From the NCBI RefSeq assembly GCF_014652355.1, contig NZ_BMYQ01000001.1:184180-248179 (forward strand): DNA of 64,000 nt. The letters are read 5' to 3'. This document shows positions 42,772 through 52,600 of the stretch, piece by piece. Below the pieces are notes generated by a model. The model was not told where the DNA came from. It did not search any database and was given only the letters and a program-made list of their open reading frames with translations. The stretch's first letter is position 1. Each line of letters opens with the position of its first letter. The stretch is from Gemmobacter lanyuensis. Its GTDB lineage: Bacteria > Pseudomonadota > Alphaproteobacteria > Rhodobacterales > Rhodobacteraceae. Made by a program: the position numbers and the translations under genes.

Positions 42772-43977
42772 ATGAGCACGCCATCCCCCGAGGCTGGGGC
42801 CTCTGACGGCGGCCTGATGCGGGTCGCATCGGACAAGATCTCGCGCTTGATGGATCTTGTCGGTGAACTTTCGCTCAGTGTTGCGGAAACCGTCCATTCC
42901 CCGGATTTGCAGGGGTTGGAACTTTCGCGGTTTGACGCGGCGGCCCATCGGCTGGGCATGATCGTGCGCGAGGTGCAGGATGCGGCGACCGAGCTGCGTC
43001 TGGTCCCCGTGGATGAGGTGTTCCGCCGTCTGCGGCGGATGATCCGGGAACTGGAACGCCAGACCGGCAAACGTATCGACCTTGCGGTCGAGGGCGCGGA
43101 TACCGCCATCGACAAGCTGGTCGCCGACCGGCTCTATGACCCGCTGCTGCATGTGTTGCGCAACGCCGCCGATCACGGGATCGAACCGCCCGAGGAACGC
43201 CGCGCCAATGGCAAGTCCGAAGCCGGGACGATCCTTCTTGCGGCCCAGCAGGTGGGCAGCGAAGTCCGCATCATCGTAGCCGATGACGGCCGTGGCCTGA
43301 GCCGCGAAAAGATCCTCAGGAAGGCGCGGGAAAAGGGGCTGTTCGGTCCGACCGAGGAACCCGAACCCTCGGCATTGTGGAAGGTGATCTTCGAGCCGGG
43401 GTTTTCCACCGCCGAAACCGTGTCGAACCTGTCGGGGCGCGGCGTGGGGATGGATGTGCTGAATGCCACCATGACGGCCCTGCGCGGCCGCATCGCGGTG
43501 GACAGCAACGCAGGCCACGGCACCCGTGTGTCCCTGCATATTCCCGTGTCGCTGGCTTTCCTCGATTGCCTGATCCTGCGTCTGGGTGAACAGCTTTTCG
43601 CGGTGCCGATCGACGTGGTGTCGGAAATCACGCGGCCGAACCGGGGCGACCTGCCCACCATTTCCGCCCAGGGCGGGGTCGAGCTGCTGCGCCTGCGCGG
43701 CGTCCATATCCCCGTCTGTCGGCTTGAACATTACTACCGCGGGACCGCGCCCGGCACCAATGCCGCAGACAAGCAGGTCTTCGTGGTCTTTGCCACCAGC
43801 CAGGGCCAGCTGGCCGTGCCGGTGGATGAAATCCTCGACCGCCAGCAGGTGGTGATGAAACCTCTGGCCGGGCGACTGGCACAGGTGCGGGCCAGCTTTG
43901 GCTGCGCGCTTCTGGGCACCGGCGAGGTGGCCCTTGTCCTGGACTGTGAACGTCTGGGTGCGGGGGGCATGGTATGA
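42772..43977 (+). CDS. cheA4: Chemotaxis histidine kinase CheA4 (P3-P4-P5, no P1)
   Basis: This is half of a split kinase. The 401-residue protein has a P3 dimerisation segment (about 15-75), an intact P4 ATP-binding domain with N box HVLRNAADHG (127-136), G1 box DDGRGL (171-176), F box around IFEPGFSTAE and G2 box GRGVGMD (about 222-228), and a P5 domain for CheW and receptor binding (about 265-401). There is no P1 domain and so no phosphorylatable histidine. In R. sphaeroides CheA4 phosphorylates CheA3. ATG 42772 follows GGGAGGCG. Confidence 0.9.
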   Translation: MSTPSPEAGASDGGLMRVASDKISRLMDLVGELSLSVAETVHSPDLQGLELSRFDAAAHRLGMIVREVQDAATELRLVPVDEVFRRLRRMIRELERQTGKRIDLAVEGADTAIDKLVADRLYDPLLHVLRNAADHGIEPPEERRANGKSEAGTILLAAQQVGSEVRIIVADDGRGLSREKILRKAREKGLFGPTEEPEPSALWKVIFEPGFSTAETVSNLSGRGVGMDVLNATMTALRGRIAVDSNAGHGTRVSLHIPVSLAFLDCLILRLGEQLFAVPIDVVSEITRPNRGDLPTISAQGGVELLRLRGVHIPVCRLEHYYRGTAPGTNAADKQVFVVFATSQGQLAVPVDEILDRQQVVMKPLAGRLAQVRASFGCALLGTGEVALVLDCERLGAGGMV

Positions 43978-44786
43978 CCTCTGCGGAACTGGCCGGGCTG
44001 GAAACGCTGCGCGGGTGGCTGAATGAACGCTGCGGGATCGCCTATCCCGACCACAAACGCGACCTGCTGGTCCAGCGTCTGAGCCGGGTGCAGCGGGCCC
44101 ACAACCTGCGCGGCCTTGCCGATCTGGCCCATGAGGTGACGCAAAGCCAGCAGCACGAAATCCAGCTGGCGGTGATGCATGCGGCATCGACCAATCACAC
44201 CTATTTCTTCCGCGAAATCAGTGTGCTGGATCAATTCCGCTCGATCATCCTGCCGTCTTTGTCGGGTCGCGGCGAATACCGCTTCTGGAGTGCCGCCTGC
44301 TCGACCGGGGATGAGGCCTACACCATGGCGATCATCCTGGCCGAAACCGAAGGCCTGCAGGCGCTGCGCCGGACCCAGATTCTCGGCACCGATATCAGCG
44401 CGCCGGTCGTCGAACGGGCCGAGCAGGGCATCTACAGCCTGCGCCAGCTGGGCTATGTGCCCCCCGACATCCTGAAACGCTATTTCGTGCCTATCGGGAT
44501 CGACCAGTTCCAGGTCATCCCCGAATTGCGCGCCTGTTGCACCTTCCGTCGCATGAACCTCAAGACAACACCCTATCCGTTCAAACGCCCCTTTCAGGCC
44601 GTCTTTTGCCGCAACATCCTGTATTACTTTGAAAAACCAGATCAAGAAGCCACCTTGCGCGCCATTTATGACGTGACCGAACCGGGCGGCTGGCTTGTGA
44701 CATCCGTCACCGAAAACGTGCGCGATCTGAATACGCGCTGGACCATCACCGGCAGCGGGATCGCACGCAAGGACGGGGGGCACTGA
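43974..44786 (+). CDS. cheR: Chemoreceptor methyltransferase CheR
   Basis: CheR transfers methyl groups from S-adenosylmethionine to receptor glutamates. The 270-residue protein has the N-terminal helical domain (1-75) and the SAM-binding domain with TNHTYFFRE (about 73-81), FWSAACSTGDEAYTMA (about 103-118) and VFCRNILYYF (about 208-217). The start overlaps the cheA4 stop by four bases. Confidence 0.95.
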   Translation: MTSAELAGLETLRGWLNERCGIAYPDHKRDLLVQRLSRVQRAHNLRGLADLAHEVTQSQQHEIQLAVMHAASTNHTYFFREISVLDQFRSIILPSLSGRGEYRFWSAACSTGDEAYTMAIILAETEGLQALRRTQILGTDISAPVVERAEQGIYSLRQLGYVPPDILKRYFVPIGIDQFQVIPELRACCTFRRMNLKTTPYPFKRPFQAVFCRNILYYFEKPDQEATLRAIYDVTEPGGWLVTSVTENVRDLNTRWTITGSGIARKDGGH

Positions 44787-44787
44787 G

Positions 44788-45864
44788 ATGAGCAGAACCG
44801 TCCGTGTCCTGATCGTCGACGACTCGGCCATGGTGCGCCGGGTCTTGATGATGGGGCTGTCCTCCGACCCGGAAATCGAAGTGATCGGCAGTGCGTCAAA
44901 CGCGACGCAGGCCTGGGACATGATGCAGGCGCAGCGCCCCGATGTGATCACGCTGGATGTGGAAATGCCCGCGACGGACGGTGTGACCTTCCTCAGCCGC
45001 TACATGCAGGTCATGCCCATCCCGACGGTGATGATCTCGGCGCTGACGTCGGAATCCGCCCCTGTCACCTTGCAGGCCATGGAGGCCGGCGCCGTCGATG
45101 TGATCGAGAAACCCTCGCTTGGCGTCGAAGGCATGTCGGGCATGATGCGCGACATCTGCGAACGGGTTCGGGCCGCCGCCTCGGCGCGGCCGGTCCTCCG
45201 GCGTGCGCGCGTCAGACAGGCGCCCCCCGTCGCCCCGCCGCCACAATATGATGAACGCGCGGCCCACGGCACGCTGATGGCCATCGGGTCTTCCACCGGC
45301 GGGGTGCAGGCGCTCAGCCGTATACTGCCAATGTTTCCCGCGGCTTCGCCGCCGATCCTGATCGTACAGCACATGCCCGAAGGCTTTACCGGGGCCTTCG
45401 CCCGCCGTCTGGATGCCGTGTGCAACATGTCGGTCTGCGAAGCCCGCGACGGTGAGGAAGTGCGCTTTGGCACGGTCTATATCGCGCCGGGCGGTCAACG
45501 CCATATGACCGTGCGGCGTGAGGGGGCATCGTCCTGGTCCATCTTGCTCGAACCGGGGGACCCGGTCAGCTATTCGCGCCCCTCGGTCGATGTGCTGTTC
45601 GCCTCGGTCGCGCAGCAGGCGGGGCGCAAGGCGATTGCGGCCCTGCTGACCGGCATGGGCCGGGATGGCGCCCGCGGCATGCTGGCGATCCGCCAGGCGG
45701 GCGGCACAACCTTTGCACAGGATGAGGCGACTTCGGTTGTCTACGGCATGCCTTTTGCAGCCGTGGAACTGGGCGCCGCGAAAGAGACGCTGCCGCTCGA
45801 CGATATTCCCGACCGGATGCTGCGCTGCATCACCGTGAGCCAGGCCCGCGCGGCCCGGCCCTGA
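44788..45864 (+). CDS. cheB: Chemotaxis methylesterase CheB
   Basis: CheB removes receptor methyl groups when phosphorylated. The receiver domain has D11, D12 and the phospho-acceptor D57. A basic/proline linker (about 130-155) leads to the esterase domain with its catalytic serine in GSSTGG (about 168-173), the histidine in QHMP (about 194-197) and the aspartate in GMGRDGARG. The length is 358 residues. It starts one base after cheR. Confidence 0.95.
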   Translation: MSRTVRVLIVDDSAMVRRVLMMGLSSDPEIEVIGSASNATQAWDMMQAQRPDVITLDVEMPATDGVTFLSRYMQVMPIPTVMISALTSESAPVTLQAMEAGAVDVIEKPSLGVEGMSGMMRDICERVRAAASARPVLRRARVRQAPPVAPPPQYDERAAHGTLMAIGSSTGGVQALSRILPMFPAASPPILIVQHMPEGFTGAFARRLDAVCNMSVCEARDGEEVRFGTVYIAPGGQRHMTVRREGASSWSILLEPGDPVSYSRPSVDVLFASVAQQAGRKAIAALLTGMGRDGARGMLAIRQAGGTTFAQDEATSVVYGMPFAAVELGAAKETLPLDDIPDRMLRCITVSQARAARP

Positions 45865-45884
45865 GCCACTGAGAGGAGAACACC

Positions 45885-46412
45885 ATGGCCGAACTTGGCG
45901 CCGACATGAAGACCAGCCACAGCGACGGCATCTCGCTGGCGGAAACGGACAACATCGATGACATGTATCTGACCTTCGCGCTGGCCGACGAGGATTACGG
46001 CGTCGGCATCGGCGGCGTGGTCGAGATCGTGGGCATGCAGCGGATCATGCCGATCCCGGACATGCCCGAATATGTGAAGGGTGTGATCAACCTGCGCGGC
46101 AAGGTCATTCCGCTGATGGATGTGCGGCTGCGCTTTGGCATGCCGGAGCGCGCCTATGACGAGCGCACCGTCATCATCGTCATGGATGTCGAGGATGCGC
46201 CCATCGGGCTGATCGTCGATGCCGTGCGCGAGGTGCTGGAGATCCCGCCCGGCCAGGTCGACCGTCCGGCACAGTTTTCGCGGGGCGGGGCGCGGTCGCT
46301 GATTTCCGGCATTGGCCGCATCGGGGACCGGGTCGCCATCCTGCTGGATACGGCCGCGCTTGTGTCGGAAGAGGATCTGCGCCTGCCCGAGGATCTTGCG
46401 GGGGTCGCATGA
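45885..46412 (+). CDS. cheW: Chemotaxis adaptor CheW
   Basis: CheW links receptors to the kinase. The 175-residue protein has a 20-residue extension before the CheW SH3-like double domain, with RIMPIPDMPEYVKGVINLRG (about 47-66) and KVIPLMDVRLRFGM. The ribosome binding site is AGAGGAGAA. Its stop overlaps the parA-like start by four bases. Confidence 0.94.
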   Translation: MAELGADMKTSHSDGISLAETDNIDDMYLTFALADEDYGVGIGGVVEIVGMQRIMPIPDMPEYVKGVINLRGKVIPLMDVRLRFGMPERAYDERTVIIVMDVEDAPIGLIVDAVREVLEIPPGQVDRPAQFSRGGARSLISGIGRIGDRVAILLDTAALVSEEDLRLPEDLAGVA

Positions 46413-47131
46413 AGGTCGTCATTTTCAACCAGAAGGGCGGGGTCGGCAAGACCACCACAGCTGTGAACCTCGGCGCCGCGCTGGCGCGGTCCGGGGCAGG
46501 GCGGGTGGTTTTGGCCGATCTGGACCCGCAGATGCACCTGACGGCCTCGCTGGGGTTTGACCCCGAGGCCGCGGGCTGGACGGCGGCCGATTGGCTGGCC
46601 GGGCGGCCCGGTGCGCCGGTCGAGGTTCCCGATGAGCCGGGGCTCTCGCTGGTGCCGGGCGCGGCCGATCCGCTGTCGGCGGAAGGGGGCCTGCCCGAGG
46701 TTGCGGATGACTGGTTGATCATGGACTGCGCCCCCGTCTGGAGCCCGCTTGTCCTGGGCTTCATCAAGGCCTGCGATCTGGTGATCTGCCCGCTCGAGCC
46801 GGATTTCTTGGGCCTTTCAGGGGTGAACCGCCTGCTGCGCCAGCTGCGCCAGGAAGGTCTGCCACTGGATCGCATCCGGCTTCTGGTCAGCCGCTACAAC
46901 CGCCGTCTGGTGGTTCACCGCGAGGTGCGGGCGCGGCTTCTGGAACGGTTTGGCGACGGGATGTTGCTGCCCGTCGAAATCAACAGCTCGGTCCGGCTGG
47001 CGGAAACGCCCGGCTATGGCCGCACCATCTTTACCCACGCCCCCGACAGCACGGGCGCCACGGATTTCACGACCCTTGCCAGCCTTCTGACGGGCCGGGG
47101 CAAGAAAAAGACAAGGAGGCAGGACGCATGA
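46409..47131 (+). CDS. ppfA: ParA-family partitioning ATPase PpfA
   Basis: This 240-residue ATPase resembles the R. sphaeroides protein that positions and segregates the cytoplasmic chemoreceptor cluster on the nucleoid. It has the deviant Walker A KGGVGKTTT (residues 9-17), with the signature lysine K9, and DLDPQ (about 38-42). Its place between cheW and the cytoplasmic receptor gene matches the known operon. Both flanking junctions are four-base overlaps. Confidence 0.88.
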   Translation: MKVVIFNQKGGVGKTTTAVNLGAALARSGAGRVVLADLDPQMHLTASLGFDPEAAGWTAADWLAGRPGAPVEVPDEPGLSLVPGAADPLSAEGGLPEVADDWLIMDCAPVWSPLVLGFIKACDLVICPLEPDFLGLSGVNRLLRQLRQEGLPLDRIRLLVSRYNRRLVVHREVRARLLERFGDGMLLPVEINSSVRLAETPGYGRTIFTHAPDSTGATDFTTLASLLTGRGKKKTRRQDA

Positions 47132-49089
47132 CACGCCGCAAGACCCCATCGAACAGCCGGCTGCCAGCCGACCCGCTTGCCTGGGTCGAACCTGTCGCCG
47201 CCGATCCCGTTTCCGGCCCCCCGACCGGCGACCCCCCCCCGGAAACCGCAGACCCGCCCTCTGCCGAATTGCCTGTCTCCACGCCCGAGACCAACCCCGT
47301 TAGGAGCCCCGCCATGACAACTGCCGCGCAATCCGCCCAGCGTTCAGACTGGGAAAACCTGACCAGCGCGCAGGCGCTGAATGTGCTCAGCAACCCGGTG
47401 ATGATTGCAACATCGGATCTGGTGATCCGCTTCGTCAACGATGCCGCCTATGCGATGTTCGAGCGGATCGAAGATGACATCCGTCGTGATCTGCCGCACT
47501 TTGTGGCGCGGGATGTGATCGGGAAATCCATCGACGTGTTCCACAAGAAGCCGGAATTCCAGCGTCGGATCATGTCGGGGCTGACGGCCGCACATGACGG
47601 CCGTTTCGTGATCGGCGGTCAGACCCTGTCCTTCCGGGCGACCCCGGTGATGGATGGGCAGAACAAGATGGCCTATGTCATCGTGGAATGGAACGACCGC
47701 ACCGCCGAAGTCGCCGCCAAGGCTCAGGTCGATCTTCTGGTAAAAACCATCGAGGACATGACCGCCCAGCACATGGCGGGCGAAATTGAGTTCTTCATGG
47801 ATACCGACGGCTTTACCGACGACATGCGCCGCGTGGTCGAAGGCGCAAATGCGATGGTGCGCGAACATATCAGCACCAAGAAGAAAATCCTGACGGTGGT
47901 GCAGGAATTCGCGCAGGGCAATTTCGATGCCCCGCTTGAAAAATTCTCGGGCAAGCGGTTCTTCATCAACGACACCATCGAACAGGTTCGCGGGGCCTTC
48001 CGCGGTGTGACATCGGAAATCGAACGTCTGGCGCAGGCGATCAGCGATGGTCGTCTGGACGTGGAGGTCGATGCCAGCAAGTTCTCGGGCCAGTATCGCC
48101 GCGTGGTCGATGCGCTGGACCGCGTTCTGGCCTCGATGAACCATACCGTCAGCCGGACGTCGGAACAGGTCGAACAGATCGCGGGCACCGTGGCCATGAT
48201 GGCCAAGTCCAGCACCGCACTGGCGACCAACAGCCAGATCCAGTCCGCCTCGGTCGATGAGGTTTCGGCCTCGACCGAGGAAACCGACGCCCAGGTCAAG
48301 GCCAATGCCGCCGCCGCCGGCACGGCAAGCCAGCTGGTCAATTCGGCCTCGGTCGTGGCGCAGGACGGGCGCGACAAGATCAGCCAGATGGTGGCCGCGA
48401 TGGAAGGCATCCGCGTGTCGTCGCAGGATATTGCCAAGATCATCAAGGTCATCGACGAGATCGCCTTCCAGACCAACCTTCTCGCCCTGAACGCCGCCGT
48501 CGAGGCAGCACGTGCAGGCCAGCATGGCCGCGGTTTCGCGGTGGTGGCGCAGGAGGTCCGCAATCTTGCCGGTCGCTCGGCCAAGGCGGCGCGCGAAACC
48601 TCGGATTACATCGAGGATGCGACGGTGCGGGTGCGCGATGGCGTGCGGATTGCAGACGAGACGAGCAAGTCCTTCGGCCAGATCGTGGATGACATCGAAA
48701 AGGTCCGCGCCCTCGTGTCTGACATTGCCACCGCCAGCGAAGAACAATCGCGCGGCGTGGCCCAGATCAACATCGCCATCGGCGAGGTCGCCCGTTCGGC
48801 CCTGTCCACCAGCCAGCAGGCCGATGAACTGGCCGCGTCAAGCAGCCAGATGCAATCGGCGGCCGAAGCGATGCGTCAGGAAATGTCGCGCTTCAGCCTG
48901 CGCAAGGCCGCGGCGACCCCGCTGTCCGCCATCCCCGGTCTTGAGATGCTGCCGCCCGAAATGCTGGCCCAGATCCAGCGGATGATGGCCGGTAACGGGG
49001 GTGTCCCCGCGGCGCTGGCGATGCCGGTCAGCAATGGCCAGGGGCCGCGCTCGGCCGATCATGATGAACGTGGTTTCGCCGGGTTCTGA
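47128..49089 (+). CDS. tlpT: Cytoplasmic chemoreceptor TlpT
   Basis: This is a 653-residue receptor with no transmembrane helix. Residues 1-65 are basic at the start (MTRRKTPSNSR) and then Pro-rich; in R. sphaeroides this N-terminus works with PpfA much as ParB works with ParA. A PAS-like domain covers about 70-190, a HAMP-like or linker region about 200-335, and the signalling coiled coil follows, with the conserved tip region DEIAFQTNLLALNAAVEAAR and AGQHGRGFAVVAQEVRNLAG (about 443-483). ATG 47128 overlaps the ppfA stop; an internal ATG at 47314 would remove the basic N-terminus. Confidence 0.9.
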   Translation: MTRRKTPSNSRLPADPLAWVEPVAADPVSGPPTGDPPPETADPPSAELPVSTPETNPVRSPAMTTAAQSAQRSDWENLTSAQALNVLSNPVMIATSDLVIRFVNDAAYAMFERIEDDIRRDLPHFVARDVIGKSIDVFHKKPEFQRRIMSGLTAAHDGRFVIGGQTLSFRATPVMDGQNKMAYVIVEWNDRTAEVAAKAQVDLLVKTIEDMTAQHMAGEIEFFMDTDGFTDDMRRVVEGANAMVREHISTKKKILTVVQEFAQGNFDAPLEKFSGKRFFINDTIEQVRGAFRGVTSEIERLAQAISDGRLDVEVDASKFSGQYRRVVDALDRVLASMNHTVSRTSEQVEQIAGTVAMMAKSSTALATNSQIQSASVDEVSASTEETDAQVKANAAAAGTASQLVNSASVVAQDGRDKISQMVAAMEGIRVSSQDIAKIIKVIDEIAFQTNLLALNAAVEAARAGQHGRGFAVVAQEVRNLAGRSAKAARETSDYIEDATVRVRDGVRIADETSKSFGQIVDDIEKVRALVSDIATASEEQSRGVAQINIAIGEVARSALSTSQQADELAASSSQMQSAAEAMRQEMSRFSLRKAAATPLSAIPGLEMLPPEMLAQIQRMMAGNGGVPAALAMPVSNGQGPRSADHDERGFAGF

Positions 49090-49169
49090 ACCCCGCTCTG
49101 CCAGATGCCAATATCGCGGCGCCGGGACTGATCCGGGTGCCGCCCCCCTGAACGGGAAAGGATGACAAG

Positions 49170-49574
49170 ATGCCCTTTAATGTGATGATCGTTGACGATG
49201 CGGCGATGATGCGTCTGTACATCGCGAGCTTCATCAAGACCTTGCCGGATTTCAAGGTGGTCGCCCAGGCCGCCAATGGCCAGGAGGCGCTCGACAAGCT
49301 GGCGACCACGCCCCAGGTCGACCTGATCCTGCTCGATATCGAGATGCCGGTGATGGATGGTCTCGAATTCCTTCGGCATGCCAAGCTCAAGACCCGGGCC
49401 AAGATCTGCATGCTGTCCTCGGTGGCGGTGTCGGGGTCGCCCCATGCGGCCAAGGCGCGCGAACTGGGCGCCGACGGTGTGGTCGCCAAACCCTCCGGCA
49501 CGGTGTCGCATGACCTCGAGGAAAAGACCGGCGAGGAACTGGCGCGCACGATGCGGTCGCTTTGCGCGGCCTGA
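49170..49574 (+). CDS. cheY6: Chemotaxis response regulator CheY6
   Basis: This is a 134-residue single receiver domain. D9, D10 and the phospho-acceptor D56 are present, with the Ser in MLSSVAVSG and the Lys in VAKPSG. The C-terminal third is CheB-receiver-like. In R. sphaeroides CheY6 binds FliM of the Fla1 motor and is dephosphorylated by CheA3. It lies between tlpT and cheA3 as in that species. Confidence 0.9.
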   Translation: MPFNVMIVDDAAMMRLYIASFIKTLPDFKVVAQAANGQEALDKLATTPQVDLILLDIEMPVMDGLEFLRHAKLKTRAKICMLSSVAVSGSPHAAKARELGADGVVAKPSGTVSHDLEEKTGEELARTMRSLCAA

Positions 49575-49603
49575 TCTTGGCGTAACGGGAAGGGGACCCC
49601 GGC

Positions 49604-52600
49604 ATGGAAGACGAAATGGACGAAATCTGGGCGCTTTACGCCGATGATGGGCAACAGGCGCTCGACGCGATGGAAACGGCGCTGGATGCGCTGGCCGGTT
49701 GCGACAAATCCGCGGAAGAAAGCCATATCTCGGCTTTGTTCCGGGCCGTCCATACGTTCAAGGGCAACTCGCGGGTGCTGGGTCTGGCGGTGGTCGAAAG
49801 CCGCGCCCACCTGGCCGAAGATCTGATCGGTCTGGTCCGCGATCAGGGGGTGCCGCTGGATGAGGAGATCCGCGACATCCTGCTGCTGGCCGCCGATGTG
49901 CTGCGCGGCATGCTGGAGGAAACCGCACAGACCCGCGCCGATGTGAGCCCGGACGGGTCCGAAAACCTGATGGACCGGCTGCGCGACAAGATCGCGCGCT
50001 GCAGCGGTGCCGAACCGGCACCCCCTGCCGCGGCGCCAACGCCGTCTGTTGCGGTGGCGCCGGAACCTGCACGCGTGGTGGAGGCCGCCCCGGTGCCCAC
50101 ACCCGCCCCGGAACCGGCCCCCGCCGAGGGGGTATTCGTGCCGGACAGTTTCGATGAACTGCCCGCCGAACCGGAGCCTGATGATTACGGCCTGGTTGCC
50201 AATCCGGCGCCCCCGCCGGAACCCGCCCCGGCGGCAGATCTGCCTTCGCGGTCGCGGCTGGTGGATGATCCGGTCTATCGCAAGATCTTTCTGGGCATGG
50301 TCGAGGAAACGACCGAAAAGCTGCGGGCCCAGATCGCCGCTTCGGATGATGCGGGAATGGCGGCCTTCCGCAATGCGCTGGACGGCCTGGCCCATGCTTC
50401 GGGGCAGATCGGGCTGCCCGACTGGGCGGCAATGCTGTCGGGGTATTTGGCAGATCCCGCCCCGGGCAAGGAAAAGCTCGCCCAGCTCATGCTGGATATT
50501 GATGATCGGATGCAGGCCGATTTTCTGGCGCCGGTCGCGGTGCTGGATTCGGATGATGATTATCTGGGCGGCCTGCGCGTGCCGCTGGCCGAACTGGCCA
50601 AGCTCGGCCTTGATTTTGCCGATACGCCCGATCACCGCGCAAAGCGAGAAGAGCTGGCGCAGCAGATCATTGCCGCGACGCAGCCCCTTGGCTTTGTCCG
50701 GGTGATCGAGGCTGCACAGGCCCTGACCCGTGTCACGAACCAGGCGGCCTACCGCGAGGGCGAACTGGCGCTTTATGAAGAACTGGCCGCGGTTGAGGCG
50801 GTTCTGCCGGAAGAGGCGCGCAAGGAAGGCGCAAGCCCGCGGGCGCTGCTGCTCAATTGGTGCGCCGATCATATCTTCGACACGCTGGCGGAAACCTCAT
50901 CGCTGCTGGAACGGCTGCAGAAGGAAAGCGACCGCGACCCGATGTTCGCGCGCTTCTCGCAGATGATGCGGCGCATCCATCGTGCCTGTCAGCATTACCG
51001 CATCGACATGGCGGCGCAGCTGTCGATGTCGTTGCTTGACCTCTTTGCCCGTCAACAGACGGTCGGCGGGGCGCCGGATGCCATTCTGAACCACATCGCC
51101 CAGGGGTTCATCAGCACCATCGAACTTGTGTTCGATCGTTTGGCGGAATCCGATGAGGTGACGGAATATGACGCGCTCCAGCGTCTCTTTGCCGAAGCTT
51201 CAAGCGTGGCTTTCGTTTCGGAAGGGGTGATCTCGGCGAGCGCGATCGAACGCAAGCTGGGTCTGCCGCGCGAATTCCACCGTGTGATGTCGCCCGAGAG
51301 CGTGCGTGCGGCGGCGGATGCGCTGGACAAAGGCATGCGCTTTCACATCCTGCGCGCCGACATCAACGATGATGAACGCATCGCCGAGGCCTTCCTTGAT
51401 TGGCTGGGCCAGCATGGCAACCGCCCGATCACCAATGTCACCGTGTTCCGCGGCAATGAGACGCTGTTCGATTTCCTGCTGGCCTCGCCCCTGACCGAGG
51501 GCAGCGTGGTCGAGGCGCTTGCCGTGCTGGACCCGGGCGGGCGCAAGCTTTTGCTGCTGCAGACCTTGACCCCGGCCAATAGCGACACTGTTCTGGCGGA
51601 AGAAGAGCCGGGGTCGGCCATCCCGCAGGCAGCGGCCGTCAGTGTCGAGATGCTCGAACAGATCGGGGAAATCGCCACCGGCCAGGCGATGATCCACCAT
51701 ATGCTGGGCGAGTTGGCCGAGGCCGATATCGTGGGCCAGCTGGACAGCCTGCTGCGCGGGCTTGGCATTGCCGCCGGTCCCCGGGGCGAGGTGCGCGCCG
51801 CATTGACCGAATACAGCGACCGTCTGCGCGACATTGTGCAGCTGGAAACGCAGCTTCTGGCGCAGATGGCGCATCTGCAGGAGGAAACCGTCACCCTGCG
51901 CACCCGTCCGGCCGACAGTGTGCTGCGGCCGGTGGCGACGCTGGCCCAGACCCTGTCGCGCCACCGCGGCCGCGATCTGAGCGTGACCACGCTTGGCGGG
52001 GAACTGGCGCTGGACGTCACGCTGCTTGAAACCCTGCGCGGGGTGCTGCGGACGCTCGCCACGGCACGGGTCGAGGCGGCTGACGGGCCGAAATCCATGT
52101 GCCTGACCTTCCGCCGGGACGAGGAAAGCGTGCAGGTCACGCTAGAGGATGATGGCGCCAGCCCCATTTCCGAAACCGCCCTTGCCCCGGTTCTGGCGAC
52201 CGTCCAGCGCCAGCATGGGCGGCTGCGGCAAGTGCAGGTGCCGGGCGGGCGTCAGCGCATCCATGTCTCGCTCCCCATGACCATGGTGGTTCTGGATGGC
52301 ATGGTGGTGGGGGTCGATGGCGTGCGCTATGTGCTGCCGGTCGATGCGATCAGCACGATCGTGCAATCCGATCCCTCGGCGCGCATCCGCGTGGCGGCGG
52401 GCGGGGGCCAGCAGCTGCTGCGCCTGTCGAAAAACGAAATCGTCCCGATCCGGTCGATGCTGAACCGCGACGCAGCCAATGATGTCTATGTCATCCTGTC
52501 CTCGAACGGGGCGCGTGTCGCCCTGCCGGTGGATGAGGTGGTGGGCCAGCAACTCGTGTTGCTGCGTCCCCTGCGGGGGGTGCTGAAACGCCTGCGCAAC

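Noticed and set aside
49070-49089. C-terminal GFAGF of TlpT as a CheR/CheB tethering pentapeptide
   Set aside because: Known tethers have the xWxxF form; the tryptophan is absent.
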